NCBI GenBank assembly: GCA_021772365.1
Contig: JAJFMC010000176.1
Coordinates: 1 to 7,035, forward strand
Direction of reading: 5' to 3'
Length of the DNA stretch: 7,035 bases
Source of the DNA: Chlamydiota bacterium
GTDB taxonomy: Bacteria; Chlamydiota; Chlamydiia; Chlamydiales; Criblamydiaceae
Below the pieces are notes generated by a model. That model saw only the letters and a program-made list of their open reading frames with translations, made no database searches and had not been told where the DNA came from. Positions 1-5,495 of the stretch are shown here, piece after piece; position 1 is the first letter of the stretch; every line of letters starts with the position of its first letter. A program made the translations under genes and the position numbers.

Positions 1-414
1 TTGAACGAAATAGAAGAGAAGTAGCCGAATATGCTCGTATGTTTCCTCCGATAAACCCAGAGCTTCGTCGACACCGACTAGCTCTTCTTTTGAGATATCG
101 GGGTTATCAGTTTGCCCCTCCAAATACTCCAATGCATTTACCTCTACATTACACAACTCCCAACAAACTACATCCCATTCTTCAGGGGTTATTCGCTGAG
201 GGAGAACATCGATGATTAGCTGTAAGCCTTCAGAAATACCATACTCTTCGTAGGTAAACCTGCTGATCATAGTCTCTCTTAGTCGCTTAATTTGAACCTC
301 AGGGGGTTCTATTGCACTAGGATTCACGTATTCAAAGCCGTGTTCATCCAGGAAGTCATCGACTGTTCCAGTGATTTTCCCCTTATAATGCTCTTCCCAC
401 TCACTTAACTCCAT
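1..414 (-). CDS. Acidic hypothetical protein, partial (3' end beyond window)
   Basis: Reading the minus strand from an ATG at 414-412 gives 138 codons without a stop, up to the window edge, so the gene continues to the left and its length is unknown. The translation starts MELSEWEEHYKGKITG and is rich in Glu and Asp, with many Trp, Tyr and Leu, no signal peptide and no transmembrane segment. It looks like a soluble, mainly helical cytoplasmic or exported acidic protein. I do not recognise the family and see no catalytic motif. The start at 414 is chosen because a GGAG Shine-Dalgarno (423-420) sits 5 nt upstream; the two upstream ATGs (436 and 425) are in other frames and end after 11 and 6 codons. 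A TATAAT -10 box lies at 465-460. Coding status is well supported by the long open frame and normal codon use; function is unknown. Confidence 0.75.
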   Translation of the reverse strand, partial: MELSEWEEHYKGKITGTVDDFLDEHGFEYVNPSAIEPPEVQIKRLRETMISRFTYEEYGISEGLQLIIDVLPQRITPEEWDVVCWELCNVEVNALEYLEGQTDNPDISKEELVGVDEALGLSEETYEHIRLLLFYFVQ

Positions 415-436
415 CCGAACTCCATCCGAACTCCAT
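407..436 (-). repeat. 11-bp tandem repeat carrying SD and start codon
   Basis: The unit AACTCCATCCG (plus strand) occurs at 407-417 and 418-428, with eight more bases of it at 429-436. On the minus strand each unit reads ATGGAGTTCGG, so each carries both an ATG and a GGAG motif that serves as Shine-Dalgarno for the ATG of the next unit. Only the last ATG (414) opens the long frame. The upstream ATGs give mini-ORFs MEFGWSSDGVK (436-401) and MEFGWS (425-405) that overlap the true start. Tandem duplication by slippage is the simplest origin. Confidence 0.85.
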
Positions 437-459
437 TATTTGGATTGCCCTATATAACT

Positions 460-465
460 ATTATA
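460..465 (-). promoter_or_regulatory. Putative -10 box for the leftmost gene
   Basis: The minus strand reads TATAAT at 465-460, a consensus -10 hexamer about 45 nt upstream of the start codon at 414. No convincing -35 is found at 16-18 nt; the spacing position (488-483) reads AAATAA. The upstream DNA (466-500) is almost pure A/T and could act as an UP-like element. The hexamer match is perfect, but such boxes arise by chance in sequence this AT-rich. Confidence 0.4.
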
Positions 466-943
466 CATATAATTTTATTTTTTTATTTAAAAAACAACAA
501 ACCAAACAATATTTTACCAAAAAACAACACAAACCATTTAAACACAAAGCCCACACTCAACACCATTAATTAACAAATACACATAATTATTAATTATTAC
601 ACTACTACCGACTCTATAAATAATAGTTATTTCTTTCATAAACCTTTACATTATTTACGTACTAGACCGTTCATCCAGAGCCTTTTTGAACAAAATCGCT
701 TACTTGCGTCTATCTGGAGTTTGGACAAAATTAACCCTCTTTTTAGAAAGCAAGTGTTTGTGTAGAAGGGGAATGGCTGCGGCCCAATCCTGTCCAGATA
801 TGGTGGTTAGTCGAGGCCTAAATTATCATTAGGTTTGGAAATAGTGCTCTACAACTCAAACCTCATAGTCATTCGTGAATTGGCGATAAGTTACACTTGG
901 ACGAGCCCAAGTTGTGCTCATACCTTTACCCATAACTTTTTTT

Positions 944-961
944 GACATAAATTCTTATGTC
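944..961. repeat. Perfect 7-bp inverted repeat
   Basis: GACATAA (944-950) and TTATGTC (955-961) are exact reverse complements separated by ATTC, next to an A/T tract at 937-943. On the minus strand the hairpin is followed by a run of A rather than T, and on the plus strand no T run follows, so it is not a typical terminator in either direction. Confidence 0.6.
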
Positions 962-1073
962 GTGTTTACAGCACTCGATGGTCTGGTTTGCGTCATCCTA
1001 GGGTTTACGGGCTCGCTGCACTCACCCTCCACCGCCATGCTCGTTTAATGTCATGGCTTCGCCATTTTTCGGC

Positions 1074-1213
1074 ATGGTTCAAACGAGGTGACACTTTTGT
1101 GTAAGAAGACCCTACGCCGTTCCACGATAAAATGGAGAATCTCCCAATAAAAAATGTAGTAGAACTTTGGTTTTCTAGATTTAAATACTTTTTAAATCGT
1201 GGAACGAGGCTAT
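1074..1213. repeat. Palindromic repeat family, copy A (short form)
   Basis: This stretch aligns with 5071-5321. The first ~71 bases (1074-1144 against 5071-5142) are about 80% identical, with nearly all differences being transitions. The similarity continues through the next ~28 bases and resumes at the right end. The element has internal inverted arms CGTTCCACGAT (1118-1128) and ATCGTGGAACG (1196-1206), followed by a shared GAGGCTAT. Between the arms copy A has only about 67 bases and lacks the nested 33-bp hairpin seen in copy B. It contains no ORF. Size, inverted arms and dispersed position suggest a MITE-like or structured-RNA repeat. Confidence 0.7.
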
Positions 1214-1614
1214 TTCTGCTGTGGTGAAGGAAGCAATCGAGTGCTTAGGATGATGCGTATGCGCCCAAGAAGGCCTATAACGACCGTCACGTCCAGCCCC
1301 ACTGGCTCTATGTCCGTTAATTTGTAGTTAACCCGCGAATTTGTGCTACAGAGTATCCTCCCCTAAGATATTAAGAGGCCTCATCCTTGAGTCAGGAGAT
1401 TCTCCTCTCTATTATAAACATTTAATTACAAGACATTTACACAACCAACCCTCATTTAAAGATATTTCTTAAAGCACCTTCTAGAATAAACGATGAAAAA
1501 ATTCATGACAACAAGTTAACAGTTAAGCAGGCCCAGCACCGATGATTTCAGTTTGTGTCATCTCAGACCCAGGCCCCCTCTTACTTATTAACTAAAAACA
1601 AACTAAATCTCATG

Positions 1615-1643
1615 TTGATATTAATTAAATCTTAACGCATACT
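1615..1643 (+). promoter_or_regulatory. Putative sigma70-type promoter of the 291-residue orphan gene
   Basis: TTGATA (1615-1620) and CATACT (1638-1643) are separated by 17 nt and match the -35 and -10 consensus at five and four of six positions. A start near 1650 would leave a leader of about 30 nt before the ATG at 1681. An alternative -10, TACTAT (1640-1645), would have a 19-nt spacer. The position is right for the gene, but the match is only moderate. Confidence 0.4.
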
Positions 1644-1680
1644 ATCACACAGATAAACAACAATTAACAAAGGTTTTAAA

Positions 1681-2556
1681 ATGGGTGTACAAAGTTACAA
1701 GCATAATCCTACTAATTTTACCATTAACAACTCTTGGGTTTCAGCAATCCTGCTTTCACCTTGTAGTCATTCTGTTAATCGTTTGGTATTAGAAACTAAA
1801 AGTGAATGTGCTTCTAGAGGTGTTCAACTTTTACAGTATTTTGCAAAGCCCGTTGATTCAGTGATCCAAGCCGTAGCAATGATTATATTTACTTTTAACG
1901 ATCACTTTCGTGATATAGTTTACGATATAAAAAATCGTCATATAGGAACTGTAATAGTGAAATCTTTGTTTACTCCCATTACTTTACCACTAAAACTTTT
2001 TTGTGCCTCAATAAGCTCTGCTGGCTTTCTGTTAAGAGGTGCTACCCAACTAGTAATCCCTTATCAGACATTATATAGTGTTGTAAAAGGAAAACGAGCT
2101 GCTCACCTATATTTTTATGAGAATGAGATATGGCGGTCACAATTTGACCATGATAAATTTCGAATGAAGCCAATAAAAATACTAAAACCGTTTGACATTA
2201 GTGATAAAAACCCATTTTGGAATGAAAGAATAAAGCTTTTGGAGGTAATTGACCAACCTTTGCGTAAACGTATTAAATATGGAAAATTGGCTATATCAGA
2301 AGCATATCCAGAATATCACGGGCTACTAAAAAATCAAACAACAAATGAAAAATTCATCCTTACTCATGTTAACAGCAAAGATAAAAATATAAAGAAGAAG
2401 CTGGTTCAATCAAAAAAATTATTGAGTAAATTAGAGAAAATTCAAGGAAAAATCGGGGTTGCTAGAGAAAAATGGAAAAAAATTGATCTTATTTCGAACG
2501 GTCTCGAATTAGTGATAAATGATGGAATTCCATTTATATTTAAAATTGACTTTTAA
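1681..2556 (+). CDS. Hypothetical protein with hydrophobic N-terminal half
   Basis: A 291-residue protein that I do not recognise. The ATG at 1681 is preceded by AAAGG with about 7 nt spacing, a good ribosome binding site, and a plausible promoter ends near 1643. Residues about 57-72 and 88-128 are hydrophobic and could form membrane-associated or re-entrant helices; residues 88-128 carry repeated Leu/Pro/Ser and few charges. From about residue 135 the chain becomes polar. Residues 230-268 are very lysine-rich (NIKKKLVQSKKLLSKLEK and following), likely a basic amphipathic or coiled-coil helix. There is no classical cleavable signal peptide and no catalytic motif. Codon use is AT-rich, like the flanking DNA. 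A membrane-interacting or secreted lineage-specific protein (for example a host-directed effector in an intracellular bacterium) is conceivable but is inference only. It stands alone between non-coding regions. Confidence 0.75.
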   Translation: MGVQSYKHNPTNFTINNSWVSAILLSPCSHSVNRLVLETKSECASRGVQLLQYFAKPVDSVIQAVAMIIFTFNDHFRDIVYDIKNRHIGTVIVKSLFTPITLPLKLFCASISSAGFLLRGATQLVIPYQTLYSVVKGKRAAHLYFYENEIWRSQFDHDKFRMKPIKILKPFDISDKNPFWNERIKLLEVIDQPLRKRIKYGKLAISEAYPEYHGLLKNQTTNEKFILTHVNSKDKNIKKKLVQSKKLLSKLEKIQGKIGVAREKWKKIDLISNGLELVINDGIPFIFKIDF

Positions 2557-2557
2557 A

Positions 2558-2575
2558 AATTTCAATTCTGAAATT
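2558..2575. other. Weak hairpin after the orphan gene
   Basis: AATTTC (2558-2563) and GAAATT (2570-2575) form a 6-bp AT-rich stem with a 6-nt loop, two bases after the stop codon at 2556. No T run follows, so this is at best a weak termination or RNA-stabilising structure. Confidence 0.2.
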
Positions 2576-2610
2576 ATAAATGGAGTCAGACCTGGAGAGA
2601 AACGAATGGA

Positions 2611-2871
2611 CTAAAACCTCAAAGCCCCTCTCTGTAAAAAACCCGAAGGTTTTGTACCTGAAACACGTTTGATATTACCGATGCAACGGCGGATTGTTTT
2701 TCTTTCAAATTTGAATATTACTCTAATTTCCTTTTTTGACCATTCTTTGGTATCTGATAGTGTAAGCATGCTGATAGCACGCTCAACTATTTAGGAATCA
2801 ATTGATCCAACATGCGCAATGGCTACCAAAACTAGAGAAGTAGAACCAAATGCAGTCTGTTCGTTTTCCAT
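2611..2871 (-). pseudogene. Possible broken small coding segment
   Basis: From an ATG at 2871-2869 the minus strand reads MENEQTAFGSTSLVLVAIAH and on to a TAA at 2793-2791, then continues in the same frame without a stop for another 59 codons to a TAG at 2613-2611. An internal ATG at 2769 would give a 52-residue product beginning MLTLSDTKEWSKKEIRVIF. The stretch SKKEIRVIFKFERKTIRRCI faintly resembles a helix-turn-helix, but I cannot place it in a family. Ribosome binding sites are poor for both starts. The single in-frame stop in an otherwise open, protein-like 87-codon frame suggests a decayed gene or transposase fragment. Chance is a real alternative at this length. Confidence 0.3.
2634..2653 (-). 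terminator. Possible rho-independent terminator with UUCG loop
   Basis: On the minus strand AAAACC-TTCG-GGTTTT is a 6-bp stem closed by a C(UUCG)G tetraloop, one of the most stable RNA loops, and it ends in a run of six T (2653 down to 2634). That is the shape of an intrinsic terminator for minus-strand transcription. It would also fold in plus-strand RNA from the orphan gene ending at 2556, though with only four T. It lies inside the doubtful minus-strand frame at 2611-2871, which argues against that frame being a living gene. Confidence 0.35.
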
Positions 2872-2889
2872 AGACTTTAATTTTCCGAA

Positions 2890-2911
2890 GACCCCGATTG
2901 CCACCCCAAAC
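2890..2911. repeat. 22-bp motif also present at 6895-6916
   Basis: The 22 bases starting GACCCCGATTGCCACCCC match those at 6895-6916 at 20 of 22 positions; both differences are C/T transitions. The two sites have the same orientation. To the right a weaker resemblance may continue for about 20 bases; to the left the sequences differ completely, so position 2890 looks like an element edge. At the other site the motif is joined to a 120-bp palindrome, which is absent here. Confidence 0.6.
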
Positions 2912-3350
2912 CGCAGCTAAAACTTCTTTGAGTGCGTCAGATACGACTATAGCGGAAACCTACGGCTTCGATAAAAAAAGAGGAACTAGTTCTGATGATC
3001 AATTATATAATTCTCTCGTTCCTACAGAGCAAAAAGCAGCTCAAGGTGATGCACTTGTCACACTTGGAAAAGACTGTCTATACATTGGATTGGGAGACCA
3101 ATACATTACCCCTCATTTTATGAGTGGTACAAGCCTATCTAGTGCCATAGAGGGGTGCAAACAAGTTCAGGCATTTACACAACCATTTAGACACAAGCTA
3201 ATCCTAAGAATTGACTCCTCAAAAGCCAAAGCCCTCAACAAAGGCATGAAGAAGGTTCAACAATTTGCCACCGAAAAACCCCTTGAATACGACAAAAAAA
3301 AAACAGTATCGGGACCGCCGCTGGAACTTTCACTAATTAGTATGATTTAG
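2898..3350 (+). CDS. Hypothetical protein, possibly a gene fragment
   Basis: The frame opens just after a stop at 2871-2873 and runs to the TAG at 3348-3350. The only possible early start is TTG at 2898, with no Shine-Dalgarno, and it lies inside the 22-bp repeated motif; the first ATG is at residue 75. The translation looks protein-like in its middle part (about residues 45-132, including YIGLGDQYITPHF, LILRIDSS and KPLEYD), with sensible codon use. The last ~17 codons follow a run of ten A (3294-3303) and run into the proS end (14-bp convergent overlap), so the original C-terminus may be lost by frameshift. I do not recognise the family. An Arg-strand, helix, then YD near the end vaguely recalls YiiX-type permuted papain-fold peptidases cut before their YCSEL motif, but this is speculation. 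Most likely a 5'- and perhaps 3'-truncated remnant. Confidence 0.4.
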   Translation: MPPQTAAKTSLSASDTTIAETYGFDKKRGTSSDDQLYNSLVPTEQKAAQGDALVTLGKDCLYIGLGDQYITPHFMSGTSLSSAIEGCKQVQAFTQPFRHKLILRIDSSKAKALNKGMKKVQQFATEKPLEYDKKKTVSGPPLELSLISMI

Positions 3351-4854
3351 CGAAGATCGCGTCGAGCGTAGCGGGTTTCCCTGTGAGTACACACTTCCCT
3401 TCTGTTCCTGTTTGGTCTAGGGGAAGGCAGCGGATTGTCACTTTCAATCCATCGATAATTTCTTCAGATTCCGGTTCTCCACACCATTTTGCTCGGACAA
3501 ATCCACCGTGAATTTCTGGCCTTTCTGAATTTCTTGGTGTAAAAAACTTCTTGAATTCCTCAAAATTGGTGATATCTGTGCGTAAGTGCTCGAGTTGGTG
3601 TTTTTTCGCTTGGTCGAAGTAGCTTTTTTGGATTTCTCCGAGGAGGTTGATGACCGTCTTTTCGATGTCACCGATCTGTACTTTCTTCTTGTCTTTATGA
3701 CCGCGATGGCGGCAGCATACCATAACGGATTGCGATTCGATATCTTTAGGTCCAACCTCGATTCTTATAGGGATACCTTTTTTGATCCACTCCCAATTTT
3801 TCTCACCACCACGCTTTTCACGTTTGTCGACGATGACGCGTACTTTATTTCCACTGTAGGTTTCGTTGCGTAATTTGGCGGCGATTCTATCAGCATATTC
3901 CATTACTTCCGCTTCGTGCTCAGGTTTTGGCACGACGGGGAGAATAACGACTTGTTTTGGAGCGACACGTGGAGGGATGCGCAATCCGTCATCATCGGAG
4001 TGACACATGATCATTCCACCGATCAAGCGTGTGGTCACACCCCATGAAGTTGTATAGGCATATTCGAGGTCGCCATCTCTGTTGGTGAAACGAATATTCT
4101 GCGCTTTTGCAAAATTCTGCCCTAAATAGTGAGAAGTTCCTGATTGTAGTGCTTTACGGTCTTGCATCATCACTTCGGTAGTATAGGTATCGACAGCACC
4201 GGGGAATTTTTCCGATTCGGGTTTATTACCAATGATGACGGGTAGTGCTAGAACCTCTTCCATATGCGACCGGTACATTTCGAGCATGCATAGGGTTTCC
4301 TGTACGGCTTCATCTTCAGTAGCGTGTGCGGTATGACCCTCTTGCCATAGAAATTCAGTAGTACGTAGGAAAATTCTTGTACGCATCTCCCAACGAACGA
4401 CGTTGGCCCATTGGTTGATGAGAAGGGGTAGTTCTCTCCACGACTCGACCCAACGGGAGAAGGCCTCACCGATGATCATTTCTGATGTAGGTCTGACGAC
4501 GAGCGGTTCTTCAAGCTCACCGGTAGGGACGAGTTTACCATCAACCTCTTCGAGTCGGTGGTGAGTGACAACAGCGCACTCTTTTGCAAACCCTTCGACG
4601 TGTTGAGCCTCTTTCTCTAGGTAACTTAGTGGAATGAATAGAGGGAAGTATACATTTTCATGACCGAGGTTTTTGATCCGTTCATCGAGATCGCTTTGGA
4701 TATGCTCCCAAATCCCGTAACCCCAAGGTTTGATGATCATGCAGCCTCGTACAGGAGAATTTTCTGCCATATCTGCGGCTTTGATTACCTGTTGGTACCA
4801 CTCAGGATAATCTTCTTCTCTCGTAGGTGTAATTGCTGTTTTCTGCTTGTTCAT
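3337..4854 (-). CDS. proS: Proline--tRNA ligase, archaeal/eukaryotic-like type
   Basis: Charges tRNA-Pro with proline in the cytoplasm (class IIa synthetase). With the ATG at 4854 the protein has 505 residues, normal for the archaeal/eukaryotic-like family. Visible signatures: RGCMIIKPWGYGIWE (about 36-50, motif 1), VVRPTSE (119-125), the family-specific RTTEFLWQEGHTAHAT in motif 2 (about 164-179), and TTSWGVTTRLIGGM...HSDDDGLRIPP in motif 3 (about 268-295). Motifs 2 and 3 are only ~90 residues apart, so there is no E. coli-type editing insertion. The HGTP anticodon-binding domain follows (about 298-400), then the C-terminal domain ending in the conserved Tyr (AKSY). That zinc-domain region keeps only three Cys (458, 476, 488), with Thr in the KCVLTGKPA segment where others have Cys, so zinc binding is doubtful. 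The frame is open up to 5079, but a TTGATC-N17-TATAAT promoter at 4916-4888 and an AAAGGA site 5 nt before 4854 fix the start here; family alignment also begins here. Confidence 0.96.
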   Translation of the reverse strand: MNKQKTAITPTREEDYPEWYQQVIKAADMAENSPVRGCMIIKPWGYGIWEHIQSDLDERIKNLGHENVYFPLFIPLSYLEKEAQHVEGFAKECAVVTHHRLEEVDGKLVPTGELEEPLVVRPTSEMIIGEAFSRWVESWRELPLLINQWANVVRWEMRTRIFLRTTEFLWQEGHTAHATEDEAVQETLCMLEMYRSHMEEVLALPVIIGNKPESEKFPGAVDTYTTEVMMQDRKALQSGTSHYLGQNFAKAQNIRFTNRDGDLEYAYTTSWGVTTRLIGGMIMCHSDDDGLRIPPRVAPKQVVILPVVPKPEHEAEVMEYADRIAAKLRNETYSGNKVRVIVDKREKRGGEKNWEWIKKGIPIRIEVGPKDIESQSVMVCCRHRGHKDKKKVQIGDIEKTVINLLGEIQKSYFDQAKKHQLEHLRTDITNFEEFKKFFTPRNSERPEIHGGFVRAKWCGEPESEEIIDGLKVTIRCLPLDQTGTEGKCVLTGKPATLDAIFAKSY

Positions 4855-4887
4855 AAATTCCTTTATGGGGTTATCGATAAAATAGGA

Positions 4888-4916
4888 ATTATAGCGAAAT
4901 CCTATCGGTTGATCAA
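4888..4916 (-). promoter_or_regulatory. Sigma70-type promoter of proS
   Basis: On the minus strand TTGATC (4916-4911) and TATAAT (4893-4888) are separated by exactly 17 nt, a near-consensus promoter. Transcription would start near 4881, giving a leader of about 27 nt that includes the AAAGGA ribosome binding site just upstream of the ATG at 4854. The promoter lies inside the open frame that extends to 5079, which shows that the extra 75 codons are not translated from this transcript. Confidence 0.75.
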
Positions 4917-4983
4917 GTTCGAACTTTCTCAAAGAGGGGTAGTGGGTATTAAAAGAGAAATTCATACTGGATAGACAAGATGA

Positions 4984-5001
4984 ACAGGATAGGTAGGATA
5001 G
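4984..5001. repeat. Left arm of 18-bp inverted repeat around repeat copy B
   Basis: ACAGGATAGGTAGGATAG is the reverse complement of 5332-5349 at 17 of 18 positions. Internally it is a near-tandem of a 9-bp AGGATAGGY unit, and related bases continue to 5005. The two arms enclose about 330 bp that contain repeat copy B. Confidence 0.7.
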
Positions 5002-5070
5002 GCAGAAAATTAGAGTTTTTCTAAGTTTCAGAGAGAAATTGCGACTAGTATTTTTTTGATATTTTTGGGA

Positions 5071-5321
5071 ATGGTTCAAATGAAGGTAACATCTTTGTGT
5101 AAAAGGGTTCTGCGTCGTTCCACGATTAAATAGAGAATCTCCAAAGAAAAATATGGAGTGGAACCTTGGAGTGGTAAAACTGCTTTTGCCTTTTGCGGAG
5201 AGAGTTCAATTCGGGAAATGGTTCTTTAATAAAGACAAAAGCAGTTTTGTCACTCCAAGGCTCCACTTGAATCTCTTTATCGAAACACATCATTAAAATC
5301 GTGGAACGGTGTAGAGGCTAT
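5071..5321. repeat. Palindromic repeat family, copy B (long form)
   Basis: Homologous to 1074-1213 over its left ~100 bases and its right end. Inverted arms CGTTCCACGATT (5116-5127) and AATCGTGGAACG (5297-5308) are a perfect 12-bp match. Inside them sits a second, stronger inverted repeat: 5156-5188 against 5236-5268, complementary at 29 of 33 positions, around a 47-nt centre. Transcribed in either direction it would fold into a long two-level hairpin. It lies between the divergent proS and TVP38-family genes and upstream of both promoters. It has no coding capacity of its own. Likely a non-autonomous, MITE-like element or a structured-RNA repeat. Confidence 0.75.
5156..5268. repeat. Nested 33-bp hairpin inside copy B
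   Basis: Arms 5156-5188 and 5236-5268 are 29/33 complementary; an unbroken 10-bp core CTTGGAGTG(G/A) and a 12-bp stretch AAAACTGCTTTTG pair without gaps. The mismatches are transitions, several of which keep G-U pairing on one strand. Copy A retains only the beginning of the left arm, so it probably lost the rest by internal deletion. Confidence 0.75.
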
Positions 5322-5331
5322 CGTAGGAACA

Positions 5332-5349
5332 CTATCCTGCCTATCCTGT
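5332..5349. repeat. Right arm of 18-bp inverted repeat around repeat copy B
   Basis: CTATCCTGCCTATCCTGT pairs with 4984-5001 at 17 of 18 positions. It is followed by a run of seven A (5350-5356). See the left arm for the enclosed segment. Confidence 0.7.
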
Positions 5350-5423
5350 AAAAAAACATAGATTCATAACAAAGAACAAGGAATTTCAACGCCCTTAAGG
5401 TTATCCCCAAATTTCCAACCTGA

Positions 5424-5463
5424 TTGACTATAACTTGCAAATCATGAGGAATTCATATATCAA
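5424..5463 (+). promoter_or_regulatory. Tentative promoter region of the lipid gene pair
   Basis: TTGACT (5424-5429) and TTGCAA (5435-5440) are candidate -35 elements. The A/T stretch CATATATCAA (5454-5463) offers -10-like hexamers such as TATCAA (5458-5463), 17 nt after TTGCAA. No combination is close to consensus on both sides, so the exact promoter is unresolved. The leader would be short, with the ATG at 5496. Confidence 0.25.
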
Positions 5464-5495
5464 AAATTCTTTACATTAAAACACAAGGTTTAGTC

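Larger units (their letters stand above)
690..1400. other. GC-richer, hairpin-rich non-coding block
   Basis: Between AT-rich flanks (440-660 and 1400-1680) lies a block of clearly higher GC with no credible ORF on either strand. It holds many short inverted repeats: CCTAA/TTAGG at 817-821 and 829-833; ACTTGG/CCAAGT at 895-900 and 907-912, with AAGTTA/TAACTT outside it (888-893, 933-938); GACATAA/TTATGTC at 944-950 and 955-961; CTCGTTT/AAACGAG around 1039-1045 and 1081-1087. A longer pair, 11 of 13 complementary, lies at 990-1002 and 1245-1257, enclosing repeat copy A. It does not match tRNA, rRNA, tmRNA or RNase P as far as I can tell. A decayed mobile or repeat element, or an unknown structured RNA, are both possible. 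Confidence 0.45.

Noticed and set aside
407..436. CRISPR-like array from the 11-bp direct repeats
   Set aside because: The units are contiguous with no spacers and only 2.7 copies; this is a simple tandem duplication at a gene start.
1071..1100. GGTTCAAAC-like sequence as a tRNA T-loop
   Set aside because: No matching acceptor, D or anticodon arms could be found around it on either strand.
1204..1248. Protein-like stretch KSWNEAISAVVKEAIECLG read on the plus strand across the end of copy A
   Set aside because: It starts in the inverted arm of the repeat, has stops on both sides within about 20 codons and is not kept in copy B, so it is probably chance.
3294..3336. T10 tract on the minus strand just after the proS stop as an intrinsic terminator
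   Set aside because: The bases before the T run (GC-rich) give no stem longer than about three pairs, so the run alone does not justify a terminator call.
3444..4974. Several open frames of 73-104 codons overlapping proS on both strands
   Set aside because: They lie wholly within, or across the 5' end of, the strongly supported proS gene, have no ribosome binding sites and no protein-like composition.
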